From the NCBI GenBank assembly GCA_903832325.1, contig CAILBC010000023.1:62001-126000 (forward strand): a stretch of 64,000 nucleotides of DNA, written 5' to 3'. Positions within the stretch are counted from its first letter, which is position 1. Every line of letters begins with the position of its first letter. Below, one piece after another: positions 17,594 through 26,915 of this stretch. The translations under genes were made by a program, and so were the position numbers. The notes below the pieces were generated by a model. The model was given only the letters and a program-made list of their open reading frames with translations, ran no database searches and was not told the origin of the DNA. Source of the stretch: an uncultured Sphingomonadales bacterium (GTDB lineage: Bacteria > Pseudomonadota > Alphaproteobacteria > Sphingomonadales > Sphingomonadaceae).

Positions 17594-19180
17594 ATGGATG
17601 TTCTGCGCAGGTCGGGTTTCGATTCCGATGATCAGGGCCCTGAAGACCCCAATGCCTTTGACCGCGGGCACGACCACGGAAATGCCCAGGGGGCGCCCGG
17701 CGACGATGTGATCGATACGCCGCCGCCGGTGATCGGCCAGGACGAACGGCGCATGCAGGTGCGCGCCTACAACTATTGGGCAGGCCTGCTGGGCAAACGC
17801 CGTTTTCCCGCGCCCGACCGCCTGATTGCGGGCGATCTGCCCGAATTTTCCGGCAATTCCGTGCTGCTGCATTTCGACAACGGGGTGGAAGATCCGGTGG
17901 TGCTGGCGCTGGGTGCGGCGCTCGCCGCCGAATGCGGTGACAACCAGTCGATCGGCCGATTGAGCGAGGTCCCGGGTCGTTCGGTGCTGTCGCGCATTAC
18001 CGATCATTACCTGCAGATCATCGCCAACGAGGCGCCGATCGGGTTTGAGGCGGAATTCGTCAATTTGCACGGGGCGACGATCCTTTATCGCGGGATCCTG
18101 CTGCCGTTTTCAACCGACGATGACACGATCGATTACATCTATGGCGTGATCAACTGGAAGGAACTGGCAGACCAGCGCACCACCGATGCGCTGCTCCACG
18201 AAATCGGCCAGGCACTCGATGCGCCGGCGCTTTCGCACCTGCGCCAGCCCCGGCGTCCTTTGCCCGGAACGCGCGGCAGTGATGCGGCAGATGCCCACGA
18301 TGACGACGGTCTGGACGATTGGGCCCACGGCGCGGGCACCTGGGCCGACGGCCCGGTTTCTTCGGATTTGCCCCATTCCGGCCGCGATGCGGATGATGCG
18401 GAAATTGGCGATGCCACGCTCGATCTGTCACCGTTTCTGACTGGGCCTGCCGGCCATGGTCCGACAACAACGCCGCGCCGGCTGACAGCGCTTGCTGCCG
18501 GCCGCACCGCGCCAGCAACTGCTCCCGTTCCGGCTGTTCCACGCCCAGCTGTTCCTGGCCCCGCTCCCGCGCCGGAACGGTCCGAACCGGTCACGCTTGC
18601 CGAATGGCTGGAAACTGCGCGGGCTTCGGCACTGCGCGCGCTGGCCAACGAAGACCGCACGCGCCAATCGCTTTATGCCGCGATCGGCCGCGCCTGGGAT
18701 TTTGCCCTCGCGGCCGAGGCCGCGCCCGATGATTATGCGCGGCTGGTGGCCGAAGCCGGGCTGGTGATGCAGGACCGCGCGCCGCTTATCCCGCTGGTAA
18801 AGCTGGTGTTCGGTGCCGCTTACGACAAAACCCGCCTGACCGAATATGCCACCGTACTGGGCCATGCCCGGCGCAGCGGCGTGGCGCGCGGCGCGCTGGC
18901 CGATGTGCTGGCCGGGGCCGAAGGCGGGCTGAAGGCGATCATCGCGCGCGAACGCGCGCTGCGCCGGGGCGAAGATCGCCGCGCCGCGCCCGAACGCAAG
19001 GCCTGGGCAGCCACCGCCCGCACGCTGCCCGCGCGCCCGATCAGCGAACTGGCCCGCGAAGGGGCCGAATTCGGGCTCGTTCTGGTCCGCCGCGGCAGCG
19101 ATGGTGATCTGGCGATGCTGGGCGAAATCACCGACGATGCCGCACTGCTGGCGCGCGCCACGCGCCATCTGGCCGGCTGA
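17594..19180 (+). CDS. PAS-like domain regulatory protein of unknown function
   Basis: MQVRAYNYWAGLLGKRRFPAPDRLIAGDLPEFSGNSVLLHFDNG...IDYIYGVINWKELADQ resembles PAS_5-type proteins; C-terminal half Ala/Pro-rich. Confidence 0.55.
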   Translation: MDVLRRSGFDSDDQGPEDPNAFDRGHDHGNAQGAPGDDVIDTPPPVIGQDERRMQVRAYNYWAGLLGKRRFPAPDRLIAGDLPEFSGNSVLLHFDNGVEDPVVLALGAALAAECGDNQSIGRLSEVPGRSVLSRITDHYLQIIANEAPIGFEAEFVNLHGATILYRGILLPFSTDDDTIDYIYGVINWKELADQRTTDALLHEIGQALDAPALSHLRQPRRPLPGTRGSDAADAHDDDGLDDWAHGAGTWADGPVSSDLPHSGRDADDAEIGDATLDLSPFLTGPAGHGPTTTPRRLTALAAGRTAPATAPVPAVPRPAVPGPAPAPERSEPVTLAEWLETARASALRALANEDRTRQSLYAAIGRAWDFALAAEAAPDDYARLVAEAGLVMQDRAPLIPLVKLVFGAAYDKTRLTEYATVLGHARRSGVARGALADVLAGAEGGLKAIIARERALRRGEDRRAAPERKAWAATARTLPARPISELAREGAEFGLVLVRRGSDGDLAMLGEITDDAALLARATRHLAG

Positions 19181-19310
19181 CCCCTGCCTGGCCGCAACCC
19201 GGGGCGCCGCTTGATCTCGGGCGCGCTTCGTGCTGGGGTTGGCCAATGGTTTTGCCCCTTTCCCGTGTTCCGGCTTCAGGCCGGCGTGCCCGCCGCGCGA
19301 TGATCGGGCG

Positions 19311-20309
19311 ATGAACGCGCGCGCCTGGGCCGGGCTGGGGCTGGTCATGGCCGGGGGCCTGGGTCTGGCGGCTGTGCGCTTTGCCACGCGCCGGGGCAGC
19401 GTGGCGATGCTCGATGCCACCGACCGCGTGTTTGCCGGGGGTGATCGCGCCATCCGCCTGGCATGCAGCGCGCAGTATGGCCCCGACGCGGCGCAATGCC
19501 TGCAAGTCTTTGTGCCCGCCGCTGCGGCGCTCGATCCGGCACGGACCGGGCGGGCCTTGCCGGTGATCGCCTTTATCCATGGTGGCGGCTGGGCCAGCGG
19601 TGCGCCGCACGATTATCGCTTTGTCGCGCGCATGCTGGCGCCGCACGGCTATGCCGTGGTGCTGGCCGGATATCGGCTTCATCCCGATGCCCGGTATCCC
19701 GCGATGCTGGAAGACGGTGCGGCGGCGCTGGGCTGGATTGCCGCGCAGGCCGGGGCATGGGGCGGGGATGCGCACCGCGTGGTGGTGATGGGGCATTCCG
19801 CCGGCGCCTATAACGCCGCGATGCTCGGGCTGGACCGGCGCTGGCGCCAGGCCGGGGTGCCGCCGCCCTGCGGCATTGTCGGGCTGGCCGGGCCCTATGA
19901 TTTTCTGCCGCTCGACGATCACAGCACCATCGCCACGTTTGGCCATGTGGCCGATTTGCGTGAAACCCAGCCGATCGCCCATGCGCACGGCACGGCGCCG
20001 CCGCTGCTGCTGATCCACGGCGCCGATGACCGGCGGGTGCGCCCGCGCCACAGCCTGGCGCTGGCGCGCGCGCTCGCCAGTTGCGGCGCGCGCAGCGAAA
20101 CCCACGTGCTGCCGGGCATTGGCCACGAAGGGCTGATCATGCGCTTTGCCCGCCCGTTTGCGCGCGACCGACGCGCGTTGGCGCATGTGCTGGATTTTCT
20201 GGCGCGCAGCACCGCCCCCGGCTCATCCGGCCGGCCCCCGGCCGAAGCGCCGCCCAATGGCGCCACCACTGGCCGGGCTTCAGCACCGGTTCAGACGGCA
20301 CAGCGATAA
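19311..20309 (+). CDS. Alpha/beta hydrolase (carboxylesterase-like)
   Basis: FIHGGGWASG oxyanion motif, VVMGHSAGAYNA nucleophile elbow, HGADDRRV and GIGHEG. Confidence 0.85.
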   Translation: MNARAWAGLGLVMAGGLGLAAVRFATRRGSVAMLDATDRVFAGGDRAIRLACSAQYGPDAAQCLQVFVPAAAALDPARTGRALPVIAFIHGGGWASGAPHDYRFVARMLAPHGYAVVLAGYRLHPDARYPAMLEDGAAALGWIAAQAGAWGGDAHRVVVMGHSAGAYNAAMLGLDRRWRQAGVPPPCGIVGLAGPYDFLPLDDHSTIATFGHVADLRETQPIAHAHGTAPPLLLIHGADDRRVRPRHSLALARALASCGARSETHVLPGIGHEGLIMRFARPFARDRRALAHVLDFLARSTAPGSSGRPPAEAPPNGATTGRASAPVQTAQR

Positions 20310-20318
20310 AGCGGCCCG

Positions 20319-21692
20319 GTGTTGCGCAACAAGGTCCTGACCGCCGGAACGGCGCTTGCCCTCACCCTGGCGGTGTTTGCGGGCAGCGCGGGCAGCGCCC
20401 GGGCGCAGGAAATCCTGCGCGATGCCGAAACCGAGGCGTTTTTCCGCGACATGTCGGCGCCGATCATCGCCGCCGCCGGGCTGGACCCGCGCAATGTCGA
20501 TGTGAACCTGCTCAATGATGGCGAAATCAACGCTTTCGTCGCCGGTGGGCAGGCGGTCTACATGAATTCGGGGCTGATCAGCGCGGCCGATCACGCCGAA
20601 GAAGTGCAGGGCGTGTTTGCCCACGAACTGGGCCACATTGTTGGCGGCCACGCGATCCGCGGCGGCGAAGGGTCAAAGCCCGCGACCGCGATCACGCTGC
20701 TGTCGCTGCTGCTGGGCGCAGCGGCTGCGGCGGCGGGCGCGCCCGATGCGGGGCTGGGCATTTTCATGGCCGGGCAGCAGGCGGCACTGGGCAAATATCT
20801 GGCATTCAGCCGCACGCAAGAAGCGACCGCCGATGCCGCCAGCGTCAAATTCCTGTCGGCGGCGGGTATTTCCGGCCGTGGATCGGTCAATTTTTTCAAG
20901 AAGCTGGAAAATTACGAATTCCGCGCCGGATTCAAGCGCAATGCCGATGCGGAATTCTACAGCACCCACCCGATGACTGCCGACCGTCTGACCACGCTGC
21001 AGGATGCGTTTTCGCAGGACCCGGCGTGGAACCGGCCGGAAAACCCTGATCTGCAGCGCCGGTTCCTGCGCGTGAAGGCAAAGCTTTATGGCTATCTGGC
21101 CGAGCCGGCGATGACTCTGGCGGCCTATCCCGAAACGATGACCGACATCCCTGCGCACTATGCGCGCGCCTATGCCTTTCACAAACAGGCCTTTATGGAC
21201 CGTGCGCTGGCCGAAACCGACGCGATTCTGGCGATCGATCCCGACGATCCCTATGCGCTGGAACTGAAGGGCCAGGTCCTGCTCGAATCCGGCCACCCGC
21301 GTGATGCGATCGACCCGCTGCGCCGCGCGGTGGACCTGACGCGCAACCAGCCGTTGATTGCCACCACATTCGGCCATGCCCTGCTGGCAACCGAAGACCG
21401 CGCCAACTTTGCCGAAGCCGAACGCGTGCTGAAAGCGGCCGTGACCAAAGATCATGACAACCCCTTTGCCTGGTATGAACTGGGCGTGGTTTATGAAGCG
21501 CAGGGCGACACGCCGCGTGCGCGGCTGGCCAGCGCCGAACAGCAGCAGATGGAACTGCATTTCGCCGAATCGCTGCGCAATGCCGAAGCCGCCGAGGCCG
21601 CGCTGCCCAAAGGATCGCCCGACTGGCTGCGCGCGCAGGACATCGCGATGAGCTCGCGCGCCATGATTGAGCGCACGCGCAAGAAGAAGTAG
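20319..21692 (+). CDS. M48-family metalloprotease with TPR region (BepA-like)
   Basis: GVFAHELGHIVGGH zinc motif; N-terminal signal peptide; C-terminal TPR-like repeats. Confidence 0.88.
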   Translation: MLRNKVLTAGTALALTLAVFAGSAGSARAQEILRDAETEAFFRDMSAPIIAAAGLDPRNVDVNLLNDGEINAFVAGGQAVYMNSGLISAADHAEEVQGVFAHELGHIVGGHAIRGGEGSKPATAITLLSLLLGAAAAAAGAPDAGLGIFMAGQQAALGKYLAFSRTQEATADAASVKFLSAAGISGRGSVNFFKKLENYEFRAGFKRNADAEFYSTHPMTADRLTTLQDAFSQDPAWNRPENPDLQRRFLRVKAKLYGYLAEPAMTLAAYPETMTDIPAHYARAYAFHKQAFMDRALAETDAILAIDPDDPYALELKGQVLLESGHPRDAIDPLRRAVDLTRNQPLIATTFGHALLATEDRANFAEAERVLKAAVTKDHDNPFAWYELGVVYEAQGDTPRARLASAEQQQMELHFAESLRNAEAAEAALPKGSPDWLRAQDIAMSSRAMIERTRKKK

Positions 21693-21703
21693 ACCCCAGC
21701 CCC

Positions 21704-22486
21704 ATGACCGTTTCCCGATCTTCCTCGTTCCGCCTTGGCGCCCTGATCATCGGGCTGGCGCTGATCGCGCTGGCTTCGCTGGGCTGGTATCGCGCCAGCC
21801 GCGAGCACGCTGCCGCCGATCCCGGCGCGCAATTGGCCGCAGCGGGGATCGACCCCGCCAAGCGCGCGGCGATCGAGGGGCTGGTGCGCGCCTATATCCT
21901 CGATCATCCAGAAATCCTGCCCGAAGCGATGGACCGGTTGCAGGCGCGCGAAACCGCCGATCGGCTGAAACCGCTGCGTGCAGCGCTGGAAACGCCGTTT
22001 CCCGGCGCCGTGCTGGGCAATCCGGCGGGCACCGTGACCCTGGTGGAATTCACCGACTTTGCGTGCACGTATTGCCGCGCCAGTGTTGCCGATGTCGATG
22101 CCGTGATCGCCGCCAACCCCGATCTGAAAGTGGTGCTGCGCGAATTGCCGATTATCGCACCGGTCAGCGATCCGGCCGCGCGCATGGGGCTGGCGGCAGC
22201 GGCGCAAGGGCGCTTTGCCGCCTATCACGCCGCGATGTTTACCGGGCCGCGCCCCGATGAGGCCAGCATTGCCGCCGCCGCCACGCGCGCCGGGGTCAAC
22301 ATCGATGCCGCGCGCAGCTATGCCCGGCGCGACGAAGTCAGCCACGAAATCGAACACAACCTGGCCTATGCCCGGCAATTGGGCATCAATGGCACCCCGG
22401 CCTTTGCCATCGGCGGCAGGATCATTGCCGGCGCGGTGGGGCGCGATGCGCTGCAGGACGCGGTGAACACCGCGCGGAAGGGCTGA
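21704..22486 (+). CDS. DsbA-family thiol oxidoreductase
   Basis: TLVEFTDFACTYCRASVADV (CxxC) and GINGTPAFAIGGRII (cis-Pro). Confidence 0.88.
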   Translation: MTVSRSSSFRLGALIIGLALIALASLGWYRASREHAAADPGAQLAAAGIDPAKRAAIEGLVRAYILDHPEILPEAMDRLQARETADRLKPLRAALETPFPGAVLGNPAGTVTLVEFTDFACTYCRASVADVDAVIAANPDLKVVLRELPIIAPVSDPAARMGLAAAAQGRFAAYHAAMFTGPRPDEASIAAAATRAGVNIDAARSYARRDEVSHEIEHNLAYARQLGINGTPAFAIGGRIIAGAVGRDALQDAVNTARKG

Positions 22487-22653
22487 AGGTTCGCCGCAGG
22501 CAGGGGCTGAAGGTTCGCCGCGGGCCGGGGGGCCGGGAGTTAACCAGTTTCCGGCACACAACCGGCCAGGAATGGGACAGGTGCGCCAATGGCACCAATT
22601 ACCGCCGATCTGGAAACCAATCATTAGGTGATTTTGCTTAAATTCTGCCCCTG

Positions 22654-23313
22654 ATGGACACCATGTCGCCATTTCGGGCAGATCAAGCCCCCGTTAACCG
22701 CGATGCAGGCGCCACAGCGCCATGCGACGGACACGGCGCGCGCATGGCGCTGTGGCGCAGGCTTGCCCACAGCACCGAAGCCGGCACCGCGATCGAATTT
22801 GCGATCATCGCGCCGGTGCTGTTCGCGCTGGTGCTTTCAACTTTGCAACTGGTGCTGGTGTTCCTGGCGCAGGCCGCGCTGGAAACCGCATGCGAAGGGT
22901 CGGCGCGCTATGTGTTGACCGGCCAGGCGCAGACCAATTTCCAGGGCGTGTACAACGCGCAGAACCAGCTCATCACCACCCCGCAGCAGCAATTCTACAA
23001 CTATGTATGCGCGCAGATGCCCAGTTTCATGGGCTGCGGTTACATGTTTGCCGATGTTTCCAGCGGCTCCAGCTATTCCACGGTCAACCTGGCCGAACCG
23101 ACCTGGACGTTCGACAGCAATGGCAATGTCAACAACACGTTCAATTACAACCCCGGGACACAAGGCGCGATCGTGGTGGTGCGCCTGTATTATTTCTGGC
23201 CGGTGATTTCGCTGCTGGGCTTCAACATCACTTCGGTGACTGACGTGAACCAGAACAACACGATGTATGACGTGCTGATCGCCACTTCGGTCGCCAAGAC
23301 GGAGGGCTATTGA
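22654..23313 (+). CDS. TadE-like pilus assembly protein
   Basis: GTAIEFAIIAPVLFALVLSTLQLVLVFLAQAALETACEGSARYVLTGQ. Confidence 0.82.
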   Translation: MDTMSPFRADQAPVNRDAGATAPCDGHGARMALWRRLAHSTEAGTAIEFAIIAPVLFALVLSTLQLVLVFLAQAALETACEGSARYVLTGQAQTNFQGVYNAQNQLITTPQQQFYNYVCAQMPSFMGCGYMFADVSSGSSYSTVNLAEPTWTFDSNGNVNNTFNYNPGTQGAIVVVRLYYFWPVISLLGFNITSVTDVNQNNTMYDVLIATSVAKTEGY

Positions 23314-23921
23314 TGGTCGGACTGCTGCCCCGTGCAACGCTGATCCGGTTCCGCCGCATGGCGCGCGCCGCGCTGCGGCTGGCGCGTGACCGGTCGGGCG
23401 TGGCCTTTGTCGAAATGGCGCTGCTCGCGCCGGTGCTGTTCCTGATGTACACCGGCGCCTATGTCGTCAGCGACATGGTCACGTGCGGGCGCAAGGTTTC
23501 GCTGACCGCGCGCACCATCACCGACCTGACCAGCCAGTACGGATCGGTATCCACTGCCAACCTGACCGCAGTGCTCAGCAATTCGGCCTATGTGCTGGCG
23601 CCTTACAACTCGTCCAATGCTTCGCTGCGCATCACCGAAGTGCAGGTGACCGATGCCAGCCATGCCAAAGTGGTGTGGAGCCAGGCCCAGAACGCAACCG
23701 CGCTGGCGGCCAACGCGGTGGTCAACCTGCCGACCGGGATGGCGCCATCGCTGATGATCCCGAGCAATTCGAACAACCAGACCGGCGGGTATTTCATCAT
23801 GGGCGAGATTTCCTACAACTACACGCCGCTGTTCGGCGGCGGGTGGATCCCCTCTCCCAAGCTGTACAACCGCTATTTCATGCTGCCCCGGCTTTCCACC
23901 TACATCCCGCTGACATCGTGA
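23313..23921 (+). CDS. TadE/TadF-like pilus assembly protein
   Basis: SGVAFVEMALLAPVLFLMYTGAYVVSDMVTCGRKVSLTARTITDLT; overlaps upstream stop. Confidence 0.8.
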   Translation: MVGLLPRATLIRFRRMARAALRLARDRSGVAFVEMALLAPVLFLMYTGAYVVSDMVTCGRKVSLTARTITDLTSQYGSVSTANLTAVLSNSAYVLAPYNSSNASLRITEVQVTDASHAKVVWSQAQNATALAANAVVNLPTGMAPSLMIPSNSNNQTGGYFIMGEISYNYTPLFGGGWIPSPKLYNRYFMLPRLSTYIPLTS

Positions 23922-23923
23922 GC

Positions 23924-25513
23924 ATGGCCATGATCGCAAACTTTGCCCGCCGCGTTATCCGCCTGATCGGCGCGATGCGCCGTGAACGCGATGCCAATGT
24001 CACGCTGATTGCCGCGGTGACTTTGCTGCCGACTATGTTCGGGCTGGGGTTCTGCATCGATTATGCCCGTGCCGAAATGCTGCAATCGCGCATCAATGCG
24101 GTGGCCGATGCCGCCGCGCTGACCGCGACCGACCTGCTGTATATCGAGCAGACATCGCCCACCCCGCACGATGCCGCGCAAACGATCTTCACCACGCAAG
24201 TGACCGATTACAAGGATTTCACCCAGACCAGCCTGAACATCGCGGTGACCGACCAGGGCGGGCTGAACTTGGGCCGCACCGTGGTGGTAACCTGGTCGGG
24301 CCTGTCGCTGAACATGTTCAGCGGCATTCTCGGCGCCAGTTCGCTGGCCATCGGCGGCACATCGACCGCTTATGCCACGCAGGCGCCCAACATGAATTTC
24401 TTCCTGGTCATGGACCGGTCGCCCTCGATGCTGCTGCCCACGACATCCACCGGGATCAGCTCGGTCAAGGGTGCGACGTCGGATGGCTGCGCCTTTGCCT
24501 GCCACCAGCAGTTCCCGGGCTACAACTATGTCAAGGATGTCAACGGCAAGGGCGTGTTCATCGATAAGGATTTCTACAACACCGGCAATGCCAATGCCGG
24601 GGTCTATTACCTTATCAGCGGCAGCAACCTGTACAATTCCGCCGGAACCAAGATCGGCACCAATGTTTCCAGCTCAAACACCACGAGCAACACCACGATC
24701 AGCTACAAGGACCTGTCATCCAACAACCAATCGATTGTCGGGTTCTATGCTGATGGGTACTGGCTGACGCACAATTATACATCAATCTACCCCTCCGGAT
24801 CGGCGATCGATTTGCGCGTGTCCGACGAAACCCTGGCCGCCAAGGACCTGATCCCTTATGCCCAGGGGCAGGCAGTGATCAACAACGTGACCTATCAGCT
24901 GCAATTCTTCAGCTATGACTGGACCCATCCCAGCGCGTCGAGCCCGGTGACCCAGTGGAGCACGATGGCCAATGTCAACAGCCTGACATCATCGAGCGTG
25001 CCCGCGCTCGATAGCAATGTCGACTGGTGGTACATAAACGGGCAGCCGACATCCACGACCAGCATCAACGACCAGGCCACCGAAACCAAAAACATGCTGA
25101 CATCGATGAATTCGGTCATGCCGACGCCCGGCACCGGGCTGACTGCGGCCAGCCCGCAGGAAGTCATGCTGCTGATCACCGACGGCGTGTCCGACGAAAA
25201 CACCGGATCGGGCCGCGTGAACCGCGAATTCAGCAACGCCGACATTGCCGCCTGCACCACGATCAAAAACCGCGGGATCAAAATCGCGATCCTGTATACC
25301 GCCTATTCCTCGGCGGTGCTGGTGGGCGATTCCTGGTCGCAATCCAACGTCGCGCCTTATCTGCCCAATGTGCTGCCGGCGCTGCAATCGTGCGCATCGG
25401 CCGCCAACGACGGATCGCCGCTGGTCTATACCGTGCAATCGGACCAGAGCATTTCGGCCGCGCTGCAAACGCTGTTCCAGCTGACCATCGCCAACTCGCA
25501 CCTTATCGGCTGA
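23924..25513 (+). CDS. TadG-like protein with VWA-type region
   Basis: RDANVTLIAAVTLLPTMFGLGFCIDYARAEMLQSRINAVADAAALTATD; NMNFFLVMDRSPSM; EVMLLITDGVSDE. Confidence 0.8.
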   Translation: MAMIANFARRVIRLIGAMRRERDANVTLIAAVTLLPTMFGLGFCIDYARAEMLQSRINAVADAAALTATDLLYIEQTSPTPHDAAQTIFTTQVTDYKDFTQTSLNIAVTDQGGLNLGRTVVVTWSGLSLNMFSGILGASSLAIGGTSTAYATQAPNMNFFLVMDRSPSMLLPTTSTGISSVKGATSDGCAFACHQQFPGYNYVKDVNGKGVFIDKDFYNTGNANAGVYYLISGSNLYNSAGTKIGTNVSSSNTTSNTTISYKDLSSNNQSIVGFYADGYWLTHNYTSIYPSGSAIDLRVSDETLAAKDLIPYAQGQAVINNVTYQLQFFSYDWTHPSASSPVTQWSTMANVNSLTSSSVPALDSNVDWWYINGQPTSTTSINDQATETKNMLTSMNSVMPTPGTGLTAASPQEVMLLITDGVSDENTGSGRVNREFSNADIAACTTIKNRGIKIAILYTAYSSAVLVGDSWSQSNVAPYLPNVLPALQSCASAANDGSPLVYTVQSDQSISAALQTLFQLTIANSHLIG

Positions 25514-26783
25514 TGGTTCCCGATGGCCGTTCGAGACCGTGGCCATTCGGCCCGGTTTCGAACCGCCACAACTGCACCACGCAAACAAGCGCCGCGATGC
25601 TGATCGCGCCGAAAAACCACAGCACCAGATCATAGCCTTCGGGATGGAGCGGGCCCGCACCCGCGCGATCGGCCAGAATGCCGGCCAGCAGGTTTGATCC
25701 GGCAATGCCCAGCGACTGGATCAGGGTGATCAGCCCCAGCGCGGTGCCCAGCTGTTCGCGCGCGACAATCATCGTGGTGGCCGGCCAGATCACCGCGGGC
25801 ACCAGCCCCCAGCTCACCCCCATCAGCACGGTCGACACCCAGGGCGACCAATCGGTCAGCCCCAGCACCAGCAGCGTAACCGGCAGCAGCACCGTGCCAA
25901 ACACCAGCATCAGCGCGCGATGGCCAAACCGGTCGGCAATCAGCCCGAACAGCGGCGTGGCGAAGATCGCCGCGGCAAACACCCCGGAATTGACCTGGCC
26001 CGCCGCCTGAAGCGACAAGTGCTTGGCATGTTGCAGATATTCCACCGCATAAGTCTGCCGGAAGGGAAAGAACACCGAGGCATAAAGCACGTGGAGGCCC
26101 AGAATATACCAGAACCCGGCATTGAACCGCAGCCGCGCCAGCCCGCGCGCCTGTGCCACGGCGCCGACGGACCGCGCCGGCGGACACGGGCGGCGGCCAT
26201 CGATCAGCCACAGCACCACCGCCGCCACGAAACCCGCCGCCATGATCGCCGTGCCCAGCCACAGCGGCGCCTGCCACCCGGCATCATAGAGTGGCCGCGC
26301 CCAGGTGGACGAGGTGTTGCACAAAAACGACCCGACCCGCGCCAGGGACAGGAACAGGCCAGTGGCCAGCGCCACGCCGCTGCGCGGAAACCACAGCGCG
26401 AGGCCCGCAACCAGCGCCATGAAGATCGCACCCTCGGTCACGCCAAAAATCAGCCGGCCCAGCCACATCACGGCATAGGGCGTGCCAAACGCCGTCAACG
26501 CGGCGCCCACCACGCCGATGGCCGCAGTCCACAGCGCCATGCGCGCCGCGCCATAGCGATCGATCAGCACCCCGCCGACCAGCGCCAGCACCACATTGGG
26601 CCAATAGATCGCGGCATTCAGGCTGCCGATCTGGCCCTGGGTAAAGCCGCGCTGGCGGATCAGCAGATCGGCAATTTCGCCGATCGCATCGGATTCGTAA
26701 TAGGTCGCAAAGATCGCCAGCGCCGACACCACCAGCGCCAGCCAGCGCAGCGGCACCGCGGGCAGATCCGCTTCGATGGGCAT
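25503..26783 (-). CDS. MFS transporter
   Basis: 12-TM-type sequence; GVLIDRYGAARMALW and LIADRFGHRALMLV loops; start assigned to MPIEADL. Confidence 0.82.
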   Translation of the reverse strand: MPIEADLPAVPLRWLALVVSALAIFATYYESDAIGEIADLLIRQRGFTQGQIGSLNAAIYWPNVVLALVGGVLIDRYGAARMALWTAAIGVVGAALTAFGTPYAVMWLGRLIFGVTEGAIFMALVAGLALWFPRSGVALATGLFLSLARVGSFLCNTSSTWARPLYDAGWQAPLWLGTAIMAAGFVAAVVLWLIDGRRPCPPARSVGAVAQARGLARLRFNAGFWYILGLHVLYASVFFPFRQTYAVEYLQHAKHLSLQAAGQVNSGVFAAAIFATPLFGLIADRFGHRALMLVFGTVLLPVTLLVLGLTDWSPWVSTVLMGVSWGLVPAVIWPATTMIVAREQLGTALGLITLIQSLGIAGSNLLAGILADRAGAGPLHPEGYDLVLWFFGAISIAALVCVVQLWRFETGPNGHGLERPSGTISR

Positions 26784-26915
26784 CGCGCCCGATGGGCCGG
26801 CAGATCTCGCCGGTCCCGAAACTGCCACCACGCGCTTGTCCCCCCGTTGCCCCGTTATCGGGGGCATCAAGCACGGCGATCTGTGTCAGAATTATGACGC
26901 GAACGGGCGCGCCGA

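Noticed and set aside
16688-18070. 460-aa - strand ORF opposite the GST and PAS genes
   Set aside because: Antisense shadow with low-complexity His/Gln/Arg composition.
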